From assembly GCA_019752375.1 (NCBI GenBank), contig JAIEMG010000203.1, positions 1-34,982 on the forward strand: 34,982 nt of DNA, written 5' to 3'. Numbering within the stretch: the first letter of the stretch is position 1; each line of letters begins with the position of its first letter. The notes beneath the pieces were generated by a model. The model ran no database searches. It was given only the letters and a program-made list of their open reading frames with translations, and was not told the origin of the DNA. The stretch is from Gemmataceae bacterium. GTDB lineage: Bacteria > Planctomycetota > Planctomycetia > Gemmatales > Gemmataceae. This document shows positions 15,803-23,891 of this stretch, one piece after another. Both the position numbers and the translations under genes were made by a program.

Positions 15803-17183
15803 AGTCGTTGAGTTCAGCCAACAGGTCGATGTGGTCCTCGAACAAGTGCGAGTAGTGCTTGTGGAGCATGTCCAGGCTTGTGTCGATGAGTTCGCACAGC
15901 TTCATCGGGTTGCGGTTGGCTTTCAGCCATCGCGTGACGAACGCGTGCCGATAGCTGTACAAGGTCACATCCACGCGAATCGCGGTCCGTCCGAAGTGGC
16001 CGTTGACGCGTTCAATCAGCTTGTTCATTCGGTGTGCTACCCTTGACACTCTTTTCGGCTTTGCTCCGTCCTTGACTGGCTTGGATGGCGTGTCCCAAGG
16101 TTGGCGGTTCTCGGAGTAGAACAGATGGCCAGATGGTAGGGCTTTTGTTGCCAGGTCGTTCATGACTGGCACTAGGTCGTCGGGGACACGGACGATACGT
16201 TTGCGTCCCTTAGCAATGAGTTTCCGGCGGGTTTTGAGACGGCCGATTGTTCTCTTGTCCGTCGGGTCGAGGATGATTGCTTGCTTCTCCGGCTTCCACT
16301 CGTCCTTGCGAGCCAGGTACACTTCCGCAGGTCTCGCCCCGGTTGCCCACAGAACACGTAGCAGCTGCCCGAAGTTCCCACCCCGGCGACGTGCCAGACG
16401 TGCCAGAAACGCCGCGTGCTCCTCGTGCTCGATTGCTGGTCGCTTCATCGTCAGGTCTTCCGTCGGCAGGCGGGTCCGTTGCTTGCCTTTCCTGGCGAAG
16501 ATGCTCTCAGATACCAGTTCGCCCTCTCCCGCGGCCCACGCGAAGACCGTTCGTAGAATCTTCATCTGCATGCGTGCGAAGTTGTCGCTCCACAAAACGA
16601 CCCGCTTCCGCTTCCCCCCACCTTCCTGCTTACGCTTCGCAATCCATTCATTGACATGAGTCATTCGCAGGTCGCGATAGTCCAGTTCGCCAATCCGTCC
16701 GGACAGCGACTGAGAGTCTATCCGGAGAGTTTTCCCATGAAATTAGGGGGCCTTGGTGATTCATGCGGGGCCTGAAACCGGATGATCGCCGAAATATCCA
16801 GCAGAAAACGCGATTCAGGCGTGATCGCAATTCCAGGATACCCCTAGTTTCAAGCGTTTCTTTGCAGATAGACTCTGAAAAGAACAGAAGTCCTCGATAC
16901 ACGACTGGTGTCTGTCGAACGTGTTCGGTGCGATGGGCTCAGGCACGGTGCGAGTTTGGGCATCTCCCAGGTAGCGATTGCAGATGGCGAAGACCTTCGC
17001 CCGGTCACCCTGGACTTCCGTCAGCTTTGCGTGTCTCAGCTGGATGTAAAGGCGTTCAGATTCCTGACGGTTCTCTGGTGTGTCGTCAACGTCCCTGAGT
17101 AGAACGTGGGCTTCCTTGCCGATGTTCGCGATGTAGCATCGTTTCGACGGATAGAAACGCGGTCCGGTTGACTTACGTGGCAT
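15741..17183 (-). pseudogene. tyrosine recombinase/integrase interrupted by a short insertion
   Basis: The N-terminal part starts at the ATG at 17183 (after a GGGGGG stretch), MPRKSTGPRFYPSKRCYIAN, and covers the arm and part of the core-binding domain. It stops at 16815 inside an inserted sequence. The C-terminal part (from about 16712) carries the catalytic domain: Arg in WATGARPAEV, LYSYRHAFVTRW (box II, with Tyr where His is usual) and LDMLHKHYSHLF with the nucleophilic Tyr. Both parts lie in the same frame. Removing 165 bases (16713-16876 plus one duplicated base) joins CIEDFCSFQ to SLSGRIGELDYRDLR and restores about 425 residues, a normal integrase length. As it stands the protein is split. 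An internal ATG at 16664 could still give a catalytic-domain fragment of 307 residues. Confidence 0.82.
16713..16876. mobile_element. 164-bp MITE-like insertion in the integrase gene
   Basis: The ends are perfect 10-bp terminal inverted repeats: AGAGTCTATC at 16713-16722 and GATAGACTCT at 16867-16876. The interior has stops in the integrase frame (TGA at 16815, TAA near 16740) and no convincing open frame of its own. Excision together with one flanking base restores the integrase reading frame exactly, which argues for a discrete insertion. The size and lack of a transposase fit a MITE mobilised in trans. The target duplication looks like 1 bp (C) or, with shifted ends, 3 bp (CAG). Confidence 0.7.
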
Positions 17184-17296
17184 GATTCCCCCCGTGTCCA
17201 CTGGCTTGTTCAGTATCATACTCTTCCCATTCTCTTCAAGAAGAAAATGGTCATCGGCAAGAATAGGCTAAAATATAGTGATTATTGCATTAAATT

Positions 17297-17335
17297 AAAA
17301 AGGGGCAACCCTCCCGGGGGGAAGGAGGGTCGCCC
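17297..17335 (-). terminator. strong intrinsic terminator for an unassigned minus-strand transcript
   Basis: A 12-bp stem GGGCAACCCTCC/GGAGGGTCGCCC (one mismatch, 9-base loop), followed on the minus strand by TTTTTAATTTAA. No recognisable protein gene lies upstream on that strand. Confidence 0.8.
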
Positions 17336-17792
17336 ACTGACGGGGTGCGGCAGGTCAGGATGAACGGGGGTTTGGCGGGGGACGGGCCGGGGGAGACCGG
17401 GCTCCTTGGGACCGCGGCCTCGGGGGAAAGGCTGGCGGTTGGTCGGGTGCCCGGTCGAGTTTTCGTCGGTCGTGCCTTCGGGGGGACGAAGGCCGGCGAC
17501 CGGATGGCTTTCGGTGTCGCCAACGCTTGTCCTCCAATGCAAGCCGGATGCCAATGCGGCAGATTGTTCGGACGCCAAGCACGCCTTCGTGATTAACTCT
17601 CCCCCAATCAAGTGTTTACAAAAAGTAGCCGGTGGATGAAATCGTGCGATTGGGGGTCGATGCGGCGGCCGGTTGGTGGGGAATTCGTTGTAATTTCGAC
17701 CGGCTGCTTGTAAGACCTTCCTTCACCTGCTTGAATGGGGGCGCACGGATCGGAAAGATCGCCCTGCACTTGCACCCTCACCACCGAACCCC
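17336..17792. other. GC-rich intergenic region, possible non-coding transcript
   Basis: No protein gene is supported. The minus strand has Pro- and Arg-rich open frames, but the longest run straight through the terminator stem at 17303-17335, so they are unlikely to be genes. Because a good terminator follows, this stretch may encode a small RNA or a decayed gene. I could not match it to tmRNA, RNase P RNA, 6S or SRP RNA. Confidence 0.4.
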
Positions 17793-18995
17793 ATGCTTCA
17801 CGACCGCCTGGCTGAAGATCTTTATGCGGAGATTTGCCGCATTCCGCTGATCGACCCGCATTCGCACATCAACCCCCATAAGGCCGCTTCGCGCAGCCTC
17901 GACGACATCCTCGGCTACCACTACTACACCGAGCTGGCCCACTCGGCCGGCATGGAGCAGACCTTCCTCGGCCCCGACGCCGACCCACGCGACCGTGTCC
18001 GCGACATCGTTCGGCACATGAACCGCTACGACAACACGGCCCAGTACCAGTGGTTCCTGGAGATCGCCCGGACGTTTCTTGGCTTCGAAGGCGAACGCGT
18101 CACTATTGGCGACTGCACCTGGCTGTGCGACCAGGCCGACAAGCTGATGGCCCAGTCCGACTGGGAGCAACAGGTGCTCAAGAAGTCGAACCTCGAGAAG
18201 GTCTTCCTGACCAACGATTTCGACGATCCGTTGGAAGGGTTCGATACGGCGAAGTACGTGCCGTGCTTGCGGACCGATGATCTGGTGTTTCACCTGGACA
18301 AGCCGGAAGTACGGCAGCGGTTGGCGAAGGCAACAGGGACGGACAATCCTGGGACGGCGATTCGCAAGCTCTTTGAACATTTCGTCCATAAAGGTGCGCG
18401 GGCGTGCGCCATTTCGCTGCCTCCCGACTTCAGTCCGTCGATCGGAAAGGTCAAGGAGGGCCCTCACGCGATTTTCTGGATACTTGCCGAACACTGCCGT
18501 GAGTTCAAACTGCCCTTCGACTTGATGATCGGCGTCAATCGCAACGTCTACAAGAAGGGCGTCCACCAGGGCCGAGACCTTTACGACCAGCGCACCTCGT
18601 TGATCCAGTATGCCGAGTTGTTCAACGCCTTTCCGGAGGTCACGTTTCCGATTTCCGTGCTATCCAGTCCCCAGAACCAGGAACTGGTCAGCTACAGCTG
18701 GATCTTTCCGAACGTGGTGCCCTTTGGCCACTGGTGGTACTCGAACATCCCGGCGTTCATCGCACCCGATCTGCGCGCCCGGCTGCAAGCGGTGCCGAAG
18801 GTCAAGCAGCTCGGCTACTACAGCGATGCGTACAAGCTGGAATTCTGCCTACCGAAGTACAACATGTATCGCCGCATCCTGGCGCAGACGCTGGCGGAAG
18901 ACTTCGTCCGGCCCCGCGTGGCCACCGAGAGTCAGGCGATTCAACTGGCGAGGCTCCTGCTGCGCGACAACGCGCGGCGCATCTTCGACGCGTAA
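17793..18995 (+). CDS. UxaC-like glucuronate isomerase/amidohydrolase family protein
   Basis: 400 residues. The start reads LIDPHSHINPHKAASRSLDD, with the HxH metal-binding motif of the amidohydrolase barrel and the spacing seen in UxaC uronate isomerases. Other family-like parts are FGHWWYSNIP, which corresponds to the Trp-rich loop of UxaC, and the end QLGYYSDAYKLEF...MYRRILAQTL, which resembles the UxaC C-terminal (TDSR...EYFRRIL) segment. UxaC converts glucuronate/galacturonate to keto-sugars; true UxaC proteins have about 470 residues, so this shorter version may act on another sugar acid. No strong Shine-Dalgarno precedes the ATG. No other uronate genes are in the window. Confidence 0.75.
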   Translation: MLHDRLAEDLYAEICRIPLIDPHSHINPHKAASRSLDDILGYHYYTELAHSAGMEQTFLGPDADPRDRVRDIVRHMNRYDNTAQYQWFLEIARTFLGFEGERVTIGDCTWLCDQADKLMAQSDWEQQVLKKSNLEKVFLTNDFDDPLEGFDTAKYVPCLRTDDLVFHLDKPEVRQRLAKATGTDNPGTAIRKLFEHFVHKGARACAISLPPDFSPSIGKVKEGPHAIFWILAEHCREFKLPFDLMIGVNRNVYKKGVHQGRDLYDQRTSLIQYAELFNAFPEVTFPISVLSSPQNQELVSYSWIFPNVVPFGHWWYSNIPAFIAPDLRARLQAVPKVKQLGYYSDAYKLEFCLPKYNMYRRILAQTLAEDFVRPRVATESQAIQLARLLLRDNARRIFDA

Positions 18996-19010
18996 CGAAC
19001 GCGCCGTCTG

Positions 19011-19057
19011 GAGCCCGACACGCGAGCAAGGGCGACCCTTGCTCGCGCGTCGGGCTC
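19011..19057. repeat. 47-bp palindrome, GAGCCCGAC family
   Basis: Arms of 22 bp (19011-19032 and 19036-19057, one mismatch) with a 3-base loop. The outer core GAGCCCGAC and inner GCAAGGG are shared with the palindrome at 12466-12542. It follows the UxaC-like stop by 15 bases and may end or stabilise that transcript. Confidence 0.85.
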
Positions 19058-19102
19058 AATGGAACTCTTCCATTGGAATCGCAACGCCAAGATTCGAACG
19101 CG

Positions 19103-20380
19103 ATGGCGCCTTCGGTTGAGAGCTTTCCGCACGCGCCTCCTCCGTTTTCGCTCGATGTCGTTGCTCTCTTGCTCCTTGGTGTCGTCTGCATTGCCCCCCT
19201 CGTACTCGATCTCCCGCCCGTCACCTGGATTGATCTCGGCACTTCAGCGTGGCAAGAAGTGGGGAAGACCGTCGTCTCGGTGATCCTGGTGCTCATCGTG
19301 GCGGGCCGCGGCTGGCTCGATCGGCGCACCGAACCGCGGGCGCTGCACATCACCGTCGGGCTGGCACTCCTGGCCGGTGTGATGACCGAGTGTCATTACC
19401 TGATGGTGGACAGCGAACACCTCGACTGGCAGCGGAAGACTTACCTGGACATCCTGAATCACCGGACCGATCCCCCGCATCAGTATCGCATGCTGCCGTA
19501 TGGCTTCACCCGTCTGCTGGAGTGCATCACGGGCGACTGGCTGTTCGCCTGCCTCGCCTACCGTTGGTTCTTCACCTACTGGTTCCTCTGGGCGTGGGTT
19601 CGCTTTGCCCGCCTGTTCCTGGCGCCGGGACCGGCCGCGGCCACACTGCTGGTGCTGATTCTCTGCTATCCCCTGAGTATCCAGTATTACTGGGGACAGC
19701 TTACCGATCCGCTCAGCCACTTCCTGCTGGTCCTGGGGCTTGTCTACGTGGTGGAGGATCGTTGGCTGCCGTTGGCGTTAGCGCTCACGCTGGGGATCCT
19801 GGCAAAAGAAACTGCCTTACTCTTGGTTCCGGTGTATTCCGCCTGCCTCTGGCAGCGGCGCCGCTACGGCAGCGCCCTGTGGAAGGGTGCGGTGCTCAGC
19901 GCCGTCGGTATCGTCGCCTTTCTGGCAGCACGGTTGCCGTTGGGATGGAGCCCGGGCGCCGGATCGATGAATGGCGTCGAGCAACTGATGATCGCCACCA
20001 ACCTCGGACTGGACCGCCTGGGGTGGACAAAGCGTGCGGCCTACACGCCGGTGTCCTGGACCATGAACTATCTGCACCCCGCCTTGTTCGTGCTGCCATT
20101 TGTGCCGTTCATTGTCTGGGATTGGCGCAAAACGGATGGGCGCTTGCGCACGATCTTCCTCACGCTGACGCCGCTGTTGCTGTTCAGCAATTTGTGTTTC
20201 GGTTGGATGTACGAGTCGCGCAATTACGTGCCGCTTCTGCCGGTGCTCACCACGATGGCGGTGCCAGGTGTCATAGGTTTGTTTCGCGGCGAGGTGGGGA
20301 CGCGGCGAGCGTCGGAGCGTAAGCCCGACGTGGACGGCGACCCAAAAACCTCGGGCTTAAGCCCCCACCCACGCCCGTAA
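19103..20380 (+). CDS. multi-pass membrane protein, GT-C glycosyltransferase-like
   Basis: 425 residues from the ATG at 19103; no clear Shine-Dalgarno. About nine to ten hydrophobic segments are visible, starting with LDVVALLLLGVVCIAPLVL. The stretch TDPLSHFLLVLGLVYVVEDR followed by LTLGILAKETALLLVP, with its characteristic AKE-T motif between membrane helices, is typical of GT-C type membrane proteins that use lipid-linked sugars. The catalytic acid in the first loop could not be assigned. The last about 25 residues (RRASERKPDVDGDPKTSG...) are encoded by a palindromic repeat (20320-20359) and are probably a non-functional extension. Substrate unknown. Confidence 0.7.
   Translation: MAPSVESFPHAPPPFSLDVVALLLLGVVCIAPLVLDLPPVTWIDLGTSAWQEVGKTVVSVILVLIVAGRGWLDRRTEPRALHITVGLALLAGVMTECHYLMVDSEHLDWQRKTYLDILNHRTDPPHQYRMLPYGFTRLLECITGDWLFACLAYRWFFTYWFLWAWVRFARLFLAPGPAAATLLVLILCYPLSIQYYWGQLTDPLSHFLLVLGLVYVVEDRWLPLALALTLGILAKETALLLVPVYSACLWQRRRYGSALWKGAVLSAVGIVAFLAARLPLGWSPGAGSMNGVEQLMIATNLGLDRLGWTKRAAYTPVSWTMNYLHPALFVLPFVPFIVWDWRKTDGRLRTIFLTLTPLLLFSNLCFGWMYESRNYVPLLPVLTTMAVPGVIGLFRGEVGTRRASERKPDVDGDPKTSGLSPHPRP
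20320..20359. repeat. repeat hairpin forming the 3' end of the membrane-protein gene
   Basis: TAAGCCCGA (20320-20328) and TCGGGCTTA (20351-20359) are perfect 9-bp arms. The element supplies the last codons of the upstream gene. A second small hairpin, GGGCG/CGCCC (20382-20400), lies between the convergent stop codons. Confidence 0.6.
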
Positions 20381-20399
20381 AGGGCGGAAGGGTTTCGCC

Positions 20400-20843
20400 C
20401 TAGCGCACCGGCGGCAACAGGGCCGTGTCGAGCCAGTAGCGCTGGATGGTCTGCAACACTTCCACGAATCGTCCGAAGTCCTGCGGCTTCTCGATGTAGG
20501 TGTTGGCGCCGCCGGCGTAGAGCTCCTCCACGTCTTCGATGCGGTTCGATGTGGACAGGACGACCACCGGCACCAGGCGCAGCAGCTCGGTGGTGCGCAC
20601 GCGCTGGAGGACTTCGCGACCGGTCAGGCGCGGCAGGTTGAGATCGAGCAAGATCAGGTCGGGCTTGCGCCAGGCGGGGCTGGTGGCGTGGCTGCCCTGG
20701 CGGAGCAGATAATCGACTGCTTCCTGGCCGTCGCGGACGACGATCAGCTCGACGGGAATGGTGCTGTCGCGCAGCGCCCGCCGTGTGATCTGGATGTCGG
20801 CGGGATTGTCCTCGACCAGCAGGATGGCATGTGGCTCGTTCAT
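20400..20843 (-). CDS. single-domain response regulator, Rcp1 type
   Basis: 147 residues. The start codon overlaps the stop of the upstream regulator by 4 bp (20840-20843), so translation is coupled. The receiver domain is complete: acidic pair in ILLVEDNPAD, phospho-acceptor Asp67 in LILLDLNLP, Thr/Ser in VVLSTS (97-98) and Lys119 in YIEKP. The insertion LLRQGSHATSPAWRKPDLIL between helix 2 and strand 3 is typical of Rcp1-type regulators that partner phytochrome-like kinases. There is no output domain, so it likely passes phosphate on or acts by protein contact. It is the last gene of the kinase operon. Confidence 0.92.
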   Translation of the reverse strand: MNEPHAILLVEDNPADIQITRRALRDSTIPVELIVVRDGQEAVDYLLRQGSHATSPAWRKPDLILLDLNLPRLTGREVLQRVRTTELLRLVPVVVLSTSNRIEDVEELYAGGANTYIEKPQDFGRFVEVLQTIQRYWLDTALLPPVR

Positions 20844-21622
20844 TGGCGCCGTGAGTCCCCCGAAGCAGGCGCGGTTGTCAGCGCTACCCAGAAGGGAGCG
20901 CTGGCGGTCGAGCCCAACAGACACCAGATCTGTTCCGCAAATGCCGTCAGGAAGCCACCGACGGACTCTGGCGTGGCCTGTGCGGCGACTCGCTCGGGAT
21001 CGAGTCCGGTGCCGTCGGGCAACAGCCAGCCGTGGGTGTCGTTGGGGGCGGGGACGAATCCACCGGGAAGTGCCTTCCGGGCGCGGTGCCAGGCACGACG
21101 GAGGATGACCGGAACGACGTCGCCCTCCAACCGGGCGACCGTTGGGCCGCGCAGCGTGTGGTTGAACTGCTGCGCGAGGCGGCGCGGGTTGAAGGGCACG
21201 GAGTTCATCCAGCTTATCAGCTTCGGAGGAAATCGGCCAGCGGGTGGCGCGAGAATCTCCGCCAACCGCTGCTGCCATTCGACCGGCTGCAAGAGCAAAT
21301 CCTTCGACAAAACGTAGTCTGCTCCGGCATTGAGTCCGGCAACAATGTCTTGCGGGCGGCCCCAGTTGCTGAACAGCGCAACGGGCAGCGATGCCAGCGC
21401 GGTGGTCGCCCGCAGTCGTTGACACAGCTCGCTACCGTTGGCGCCGGGCAGGTTGAAATCGAGGATGACGAGGTTTGGCACCTTTGCCTGCTGGAAAAAG
21501 ACCCACGCCGACTCCGCGTCCGGCTCGACAACGACCGCATGCCCCATCTGCCGTCCAAAGCGGCGAACGATGACGCCAATGTCCGGAGCATCGTCGACGA
21601 CCAGGATGAGCGGTTGGCACAT
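20840..21622 (-). CDS. response regulator with unclassified C-terminal region
   Basis: 260 residues. The receiver domain spans residues 1-120, with Asp10/Asp11 (LVVDDAPD), phospho-acceptor Asp55 (LVILDFNLPG), Ser85 (ALFSNW) and Lys107 (YVLSKD). The remaining 130 residues (from about WMNSVPFNPRRLAQQFNH) show no helix-turn-helix, GGDEF, EAL or HD-GYP motif that I can recognise. The start ATG lies 10 bases after the kinase stop codon and the end overlaps the next regulator by 4 bp, so all three genes form one operon. It should receive phosphate from the adjacent kinase. The output is unknown. Confidence 0.88.
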   Translation of the reverse strand: MCQPLILVVDDAPDIGVIVRRFGRQMGHAVVVEPDAESAWVFFQQAKVPNLVILDFNLPGANGSELCQRLRATTALASLPVALFSNWGRPQDIVAGLNAGADYVLSKDLLLQPVEWQQRLAEILAPPAGRFPPKLISWMNSVPFNPRRLAQQFNHTLRGPTVARLEGDVVPVILRRAWHRARKALPGGFVPAPNDTHGWLLPDGTGLDPERVAAQATPESVGGFLTAFAEQIWCLLGSTASAPFWVALTTAPASGDSRRQ

Positions 21623-21632
21623 AGGAAGGCCT

Positions 21633-23636
21633 CTACCGCCGTGGATTGGTCAAGTGCGTGACGCGCATTTTCGTGTCGTCGGCCTGTACCGCCGTCGTCT
21701 CATCGACCACTGACCGCGACGGCGCGGCCGGTCGCGGCAGCGTGAAGAAGAAGGTGGCGCCCGCGCCGGGCTGCGACTCGATCCAGATCCGGCCGCCGTG
21801 TGCTTCCACGATCTTCTTGCAAATCGCCAGACCGGCGCCGGTGCCTTCGTATTGTTCGGGCAGGTGCAGCCGACGGAAGATGCCGAAAACCTGATCGTGA
21901 TACTTGGGGTCGATGCCAATGCCGTTGTCGCGCACGTAGACGATGACGCGGTCCAGGTCCACGCCGTTGCGAGGCGGGAGGGTGCCAACGAGCACCTCGG
22001 GACGCGGACTCTCATTGTACTTGAGACCGTTGCTCACCAGGTTGGCGAGGAGTTGCGCCACCCGTGGTGGATCGCCGAGCACCGACGGCAACGGGCCATC
22101 GCAGCGGATGATCGCATTCTTACGCTGAATCAAGCCCGCCAGGTCGCTGCGCACCGTGCCGAAGGTCTCGTTCAAGTCGAACACGCGCGGCGTGTTGAGA
22201 ACACGACCGATCCGGCTGAGCGTCAGCAGGTCATCGATCAAGTTGCCCAGCCGCTTGCTGGCGCTGATCAGATGATCGATGTACTCCTGCCCCTCGGCCC
22301 CCAGCTGGCTGCGATAGTCCTGCGCCAGAAAATTGCTGAATGCCTGGAGCGTGCGCAACGGTTCCTTGAGATCGTGGGAGACGACGTAGGTGAAGTCGTC
22401 CAGCTCGCGGTTGATCCGCTGTAGCCGTTCATTGGTTCGCTGCATCTCCTCGGCCTGGGCGCGCAGCGCGTTGGCCAGGCGGTTGCGCTCGGTCATGTCC
22501 TGGGCGACGCTGCGCGAACGCAGGAAGCGACCCGCGCCGTCCTGCACGGGCGCGCTGCGGATCCACACGTCGATGACGGTGCCGTCCTTCTTCACCCACT
22601 GGGATTCGATTTCGCCGGCCCGCTGGTAGGCGTCCGGCCGCTGGCGAAAGCGCTCGCGGCTGTCAGGTGCCAGCAGACGCACGTAAGGCTGGTCGATCAA
22701 CTCCTCGCGCGAGTAGCCCAGCATGCGGAACATGGTCTCGTTGCAGGCGGCAAAGTGGCTGCGGGCGTCGAGGCTGAAGTAAAGCACCGGCGCGTTGTGA
22801 TACAGGTCGCGGTAGCTTTCCTTGAGCCGTTCGAGCTCGGTGTTGATGCGCTGGAGGCGTTCGTTGGCCTGTGAAAGTTGATCGGTGCGGTGACGCAGCT
22901 CGCGATCGGTTTGCACGCGTTCGGTGATGTCGATGAAGTGACAACGCATGTGCAGCGGCTTGTCTTCGGAGACGTAGCGAGTCAGGACGTCGATCTGCAC
23001 GTGACGTTCCTGGCCGCCGCGGGCGATGATCCGGCAACGGATGTCGTGGCCTTCGCCGGTTCTCAGGGCCTTTTCCAGGGCGGAGCGCAGCGCGATCACG
23101 TCATCGGGATGGACCAGTTCGAGGACGGACCGGGCATTCAGTTCGATGATGGTGTAGCCGAGGAACTTCTGAAGTGCCGGCGTCGCGGCCAGCCAGCACA
23201 ATGTCGGCGTCAGGCGGGCGATGGCGTCGCGGGCGGTGCCGATGGCGTCGCTGCTGCGGCGATGGATCAACGAATGGCTCTGCCCGGCTTCCGCATCCGC
23301 CTTGCCGAGGATGGACTGGAGCGTGACTTCAGCCTGGTGTTGCTCGCGCTGGAGCGACTCGAGGTAGCGCCGTTGCTTTTCGTTGTCGAAAAGGGAGGCT
23401 TGATGCAGCTCTTCCAGGTCGTGAAGGGCCTGGCCAAGCCGGCGCTGGATGATGTAGGCGGTCAGCGCGACTGCCGCGGCGACCAGGATCACGCCGACGA
23501 AGAAGTGCTCGATGGTCCCAGGCGGGCCGGACGCGACGGCCGAGCGCAGCTTCACATAGCCGGCAAAGAGCGCGACCGCAAGGACCGCTCCCGCCGCGCT
23601 GCCCCACGCCCAGGCATAGCGCCACCACAGTGACAT
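21633..23636 (-). CDS. membrane PAS-PAS sensor histidine kinase
   Basis: 667 residues. Two membrane helices (about 8-28 and 44-62) flank a short periplasmic loop. A coiled coil (65-110) follows, then two PAS domains (about 140-245, ending FIDITERV, and 275-390, ending SVAQDMTERNR). A helical linker leads to HisKA with His421 in YVVSHDLKEPLR, the form found in phytochrome-like kinases. The ATPase domain has the N-box (LLANLVSNGLKYNE), DNGIGID (570-576) and GTGAGLAI (598-605). The signal sensed is unknown. It is the first gene of an operon with two response regulators, one of Rcp1 type. No strong ribosome site is seen; the palindrome TGACGTCA lies at 23641-23648 just upstream of the start. Confidence 0.93.
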   Translation of the reverse strand: MSLWWRYAWAWGSAAGAVLAVALFAGYVKLRSAVASGPPGTIEHFFVGVILVAAAVALTAYIIQRRLGQALHDLEELHQASLFDNEKQRRYLESLQREQHQAEVTLQSILGKADAEAGQSHSLIHRRSSDAIGTARDAIARLTPTLCWLAATPALQKFLGYTIIELNARSVLELVHPDDVIALRSALEKALRTGEGHDIRCRIIARGGQERHVQIDVLTRYVSEDKPLHMRCHFIDITERVQTDRELRHRTDQLSQANERLQRINTELERLKESYRDLYHNAPVLYFSLDARSHFAACNETMFRMLGYSREELIDQPYVRLLAPDSRERFRQRPDAYQRAGEIESQWVKKDGTVIDVWIRSAPVQDGAGRFLRSRSVAQDMTERNRLANALRAQAEEMQRTNERLQRINRELDDFTYVVSHDLKEPLRTLQAFSNFLAQDYRSQLGAEGQEYIDHLISASKRLGNLIDDLLTLSRIGRVLNTPRVFDLNETFGTVRSDLAGLIQRKNAIIRCDGPLPSVLGDPPRVAQLLANLVSNGLKYNESPRPEVLVGTLPPRNGVDLDRVIVYVRDNGIGIDPKYHDQVFGIFRRLHLPEQYEGTGAGLAICKKIVEAHGGRIWIESQPGAGATFFFTLPRPAAPSRSVVDETTAVQADDTKMRVTHLTNPRR

Positions 23637-23719
23637 GGCTTGACGTCAATCAGCTTCCGCGAGTAATCCAAGCCGATTGTAGCATGGAATTGCGCGAAGT
23701 GTTCAGCCGCAAACCCCGG

Positions 23720-23886
23720 CTGGAATGACGAATGACGAAGCCCTCCCTGCTGGAATGACGAATGACGAAGGCCGAATGACGAATCAATGACCAATGCCGA
23801 AGCCCCAATGAAAAGTGCGGCGTCCGGACCTTGGGTCATTCGGTCTTGGGCGTTGATTCGTCATTCGGCCTTCGTCATTCGTCATT
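23720..23886. repeat. long TGACGAAT palindrome, copy A
   Basis: Perfect 34-bp arms (23754-23787 and 23853-23886) built from the heptad-like unit (A)ATGACGA surround a 65-base, weakly self-complementary centre. The left side carries an extra partial unit (23720-23740). It lies between the kinase start and the ATPase stop. The outer flank CCAGCAGGG in complement is shared with the other copies. Confidence 0.92.
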
Positions 23887-23891
23887 ACTCC

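Noticed and set aside
17290..17523. Pro-rich open frame on the minus strand (77 codons).
   Set aside because: It reads through the intrinsic terminator stem at 17303-17335 and has no ribosome site or family resemblance.
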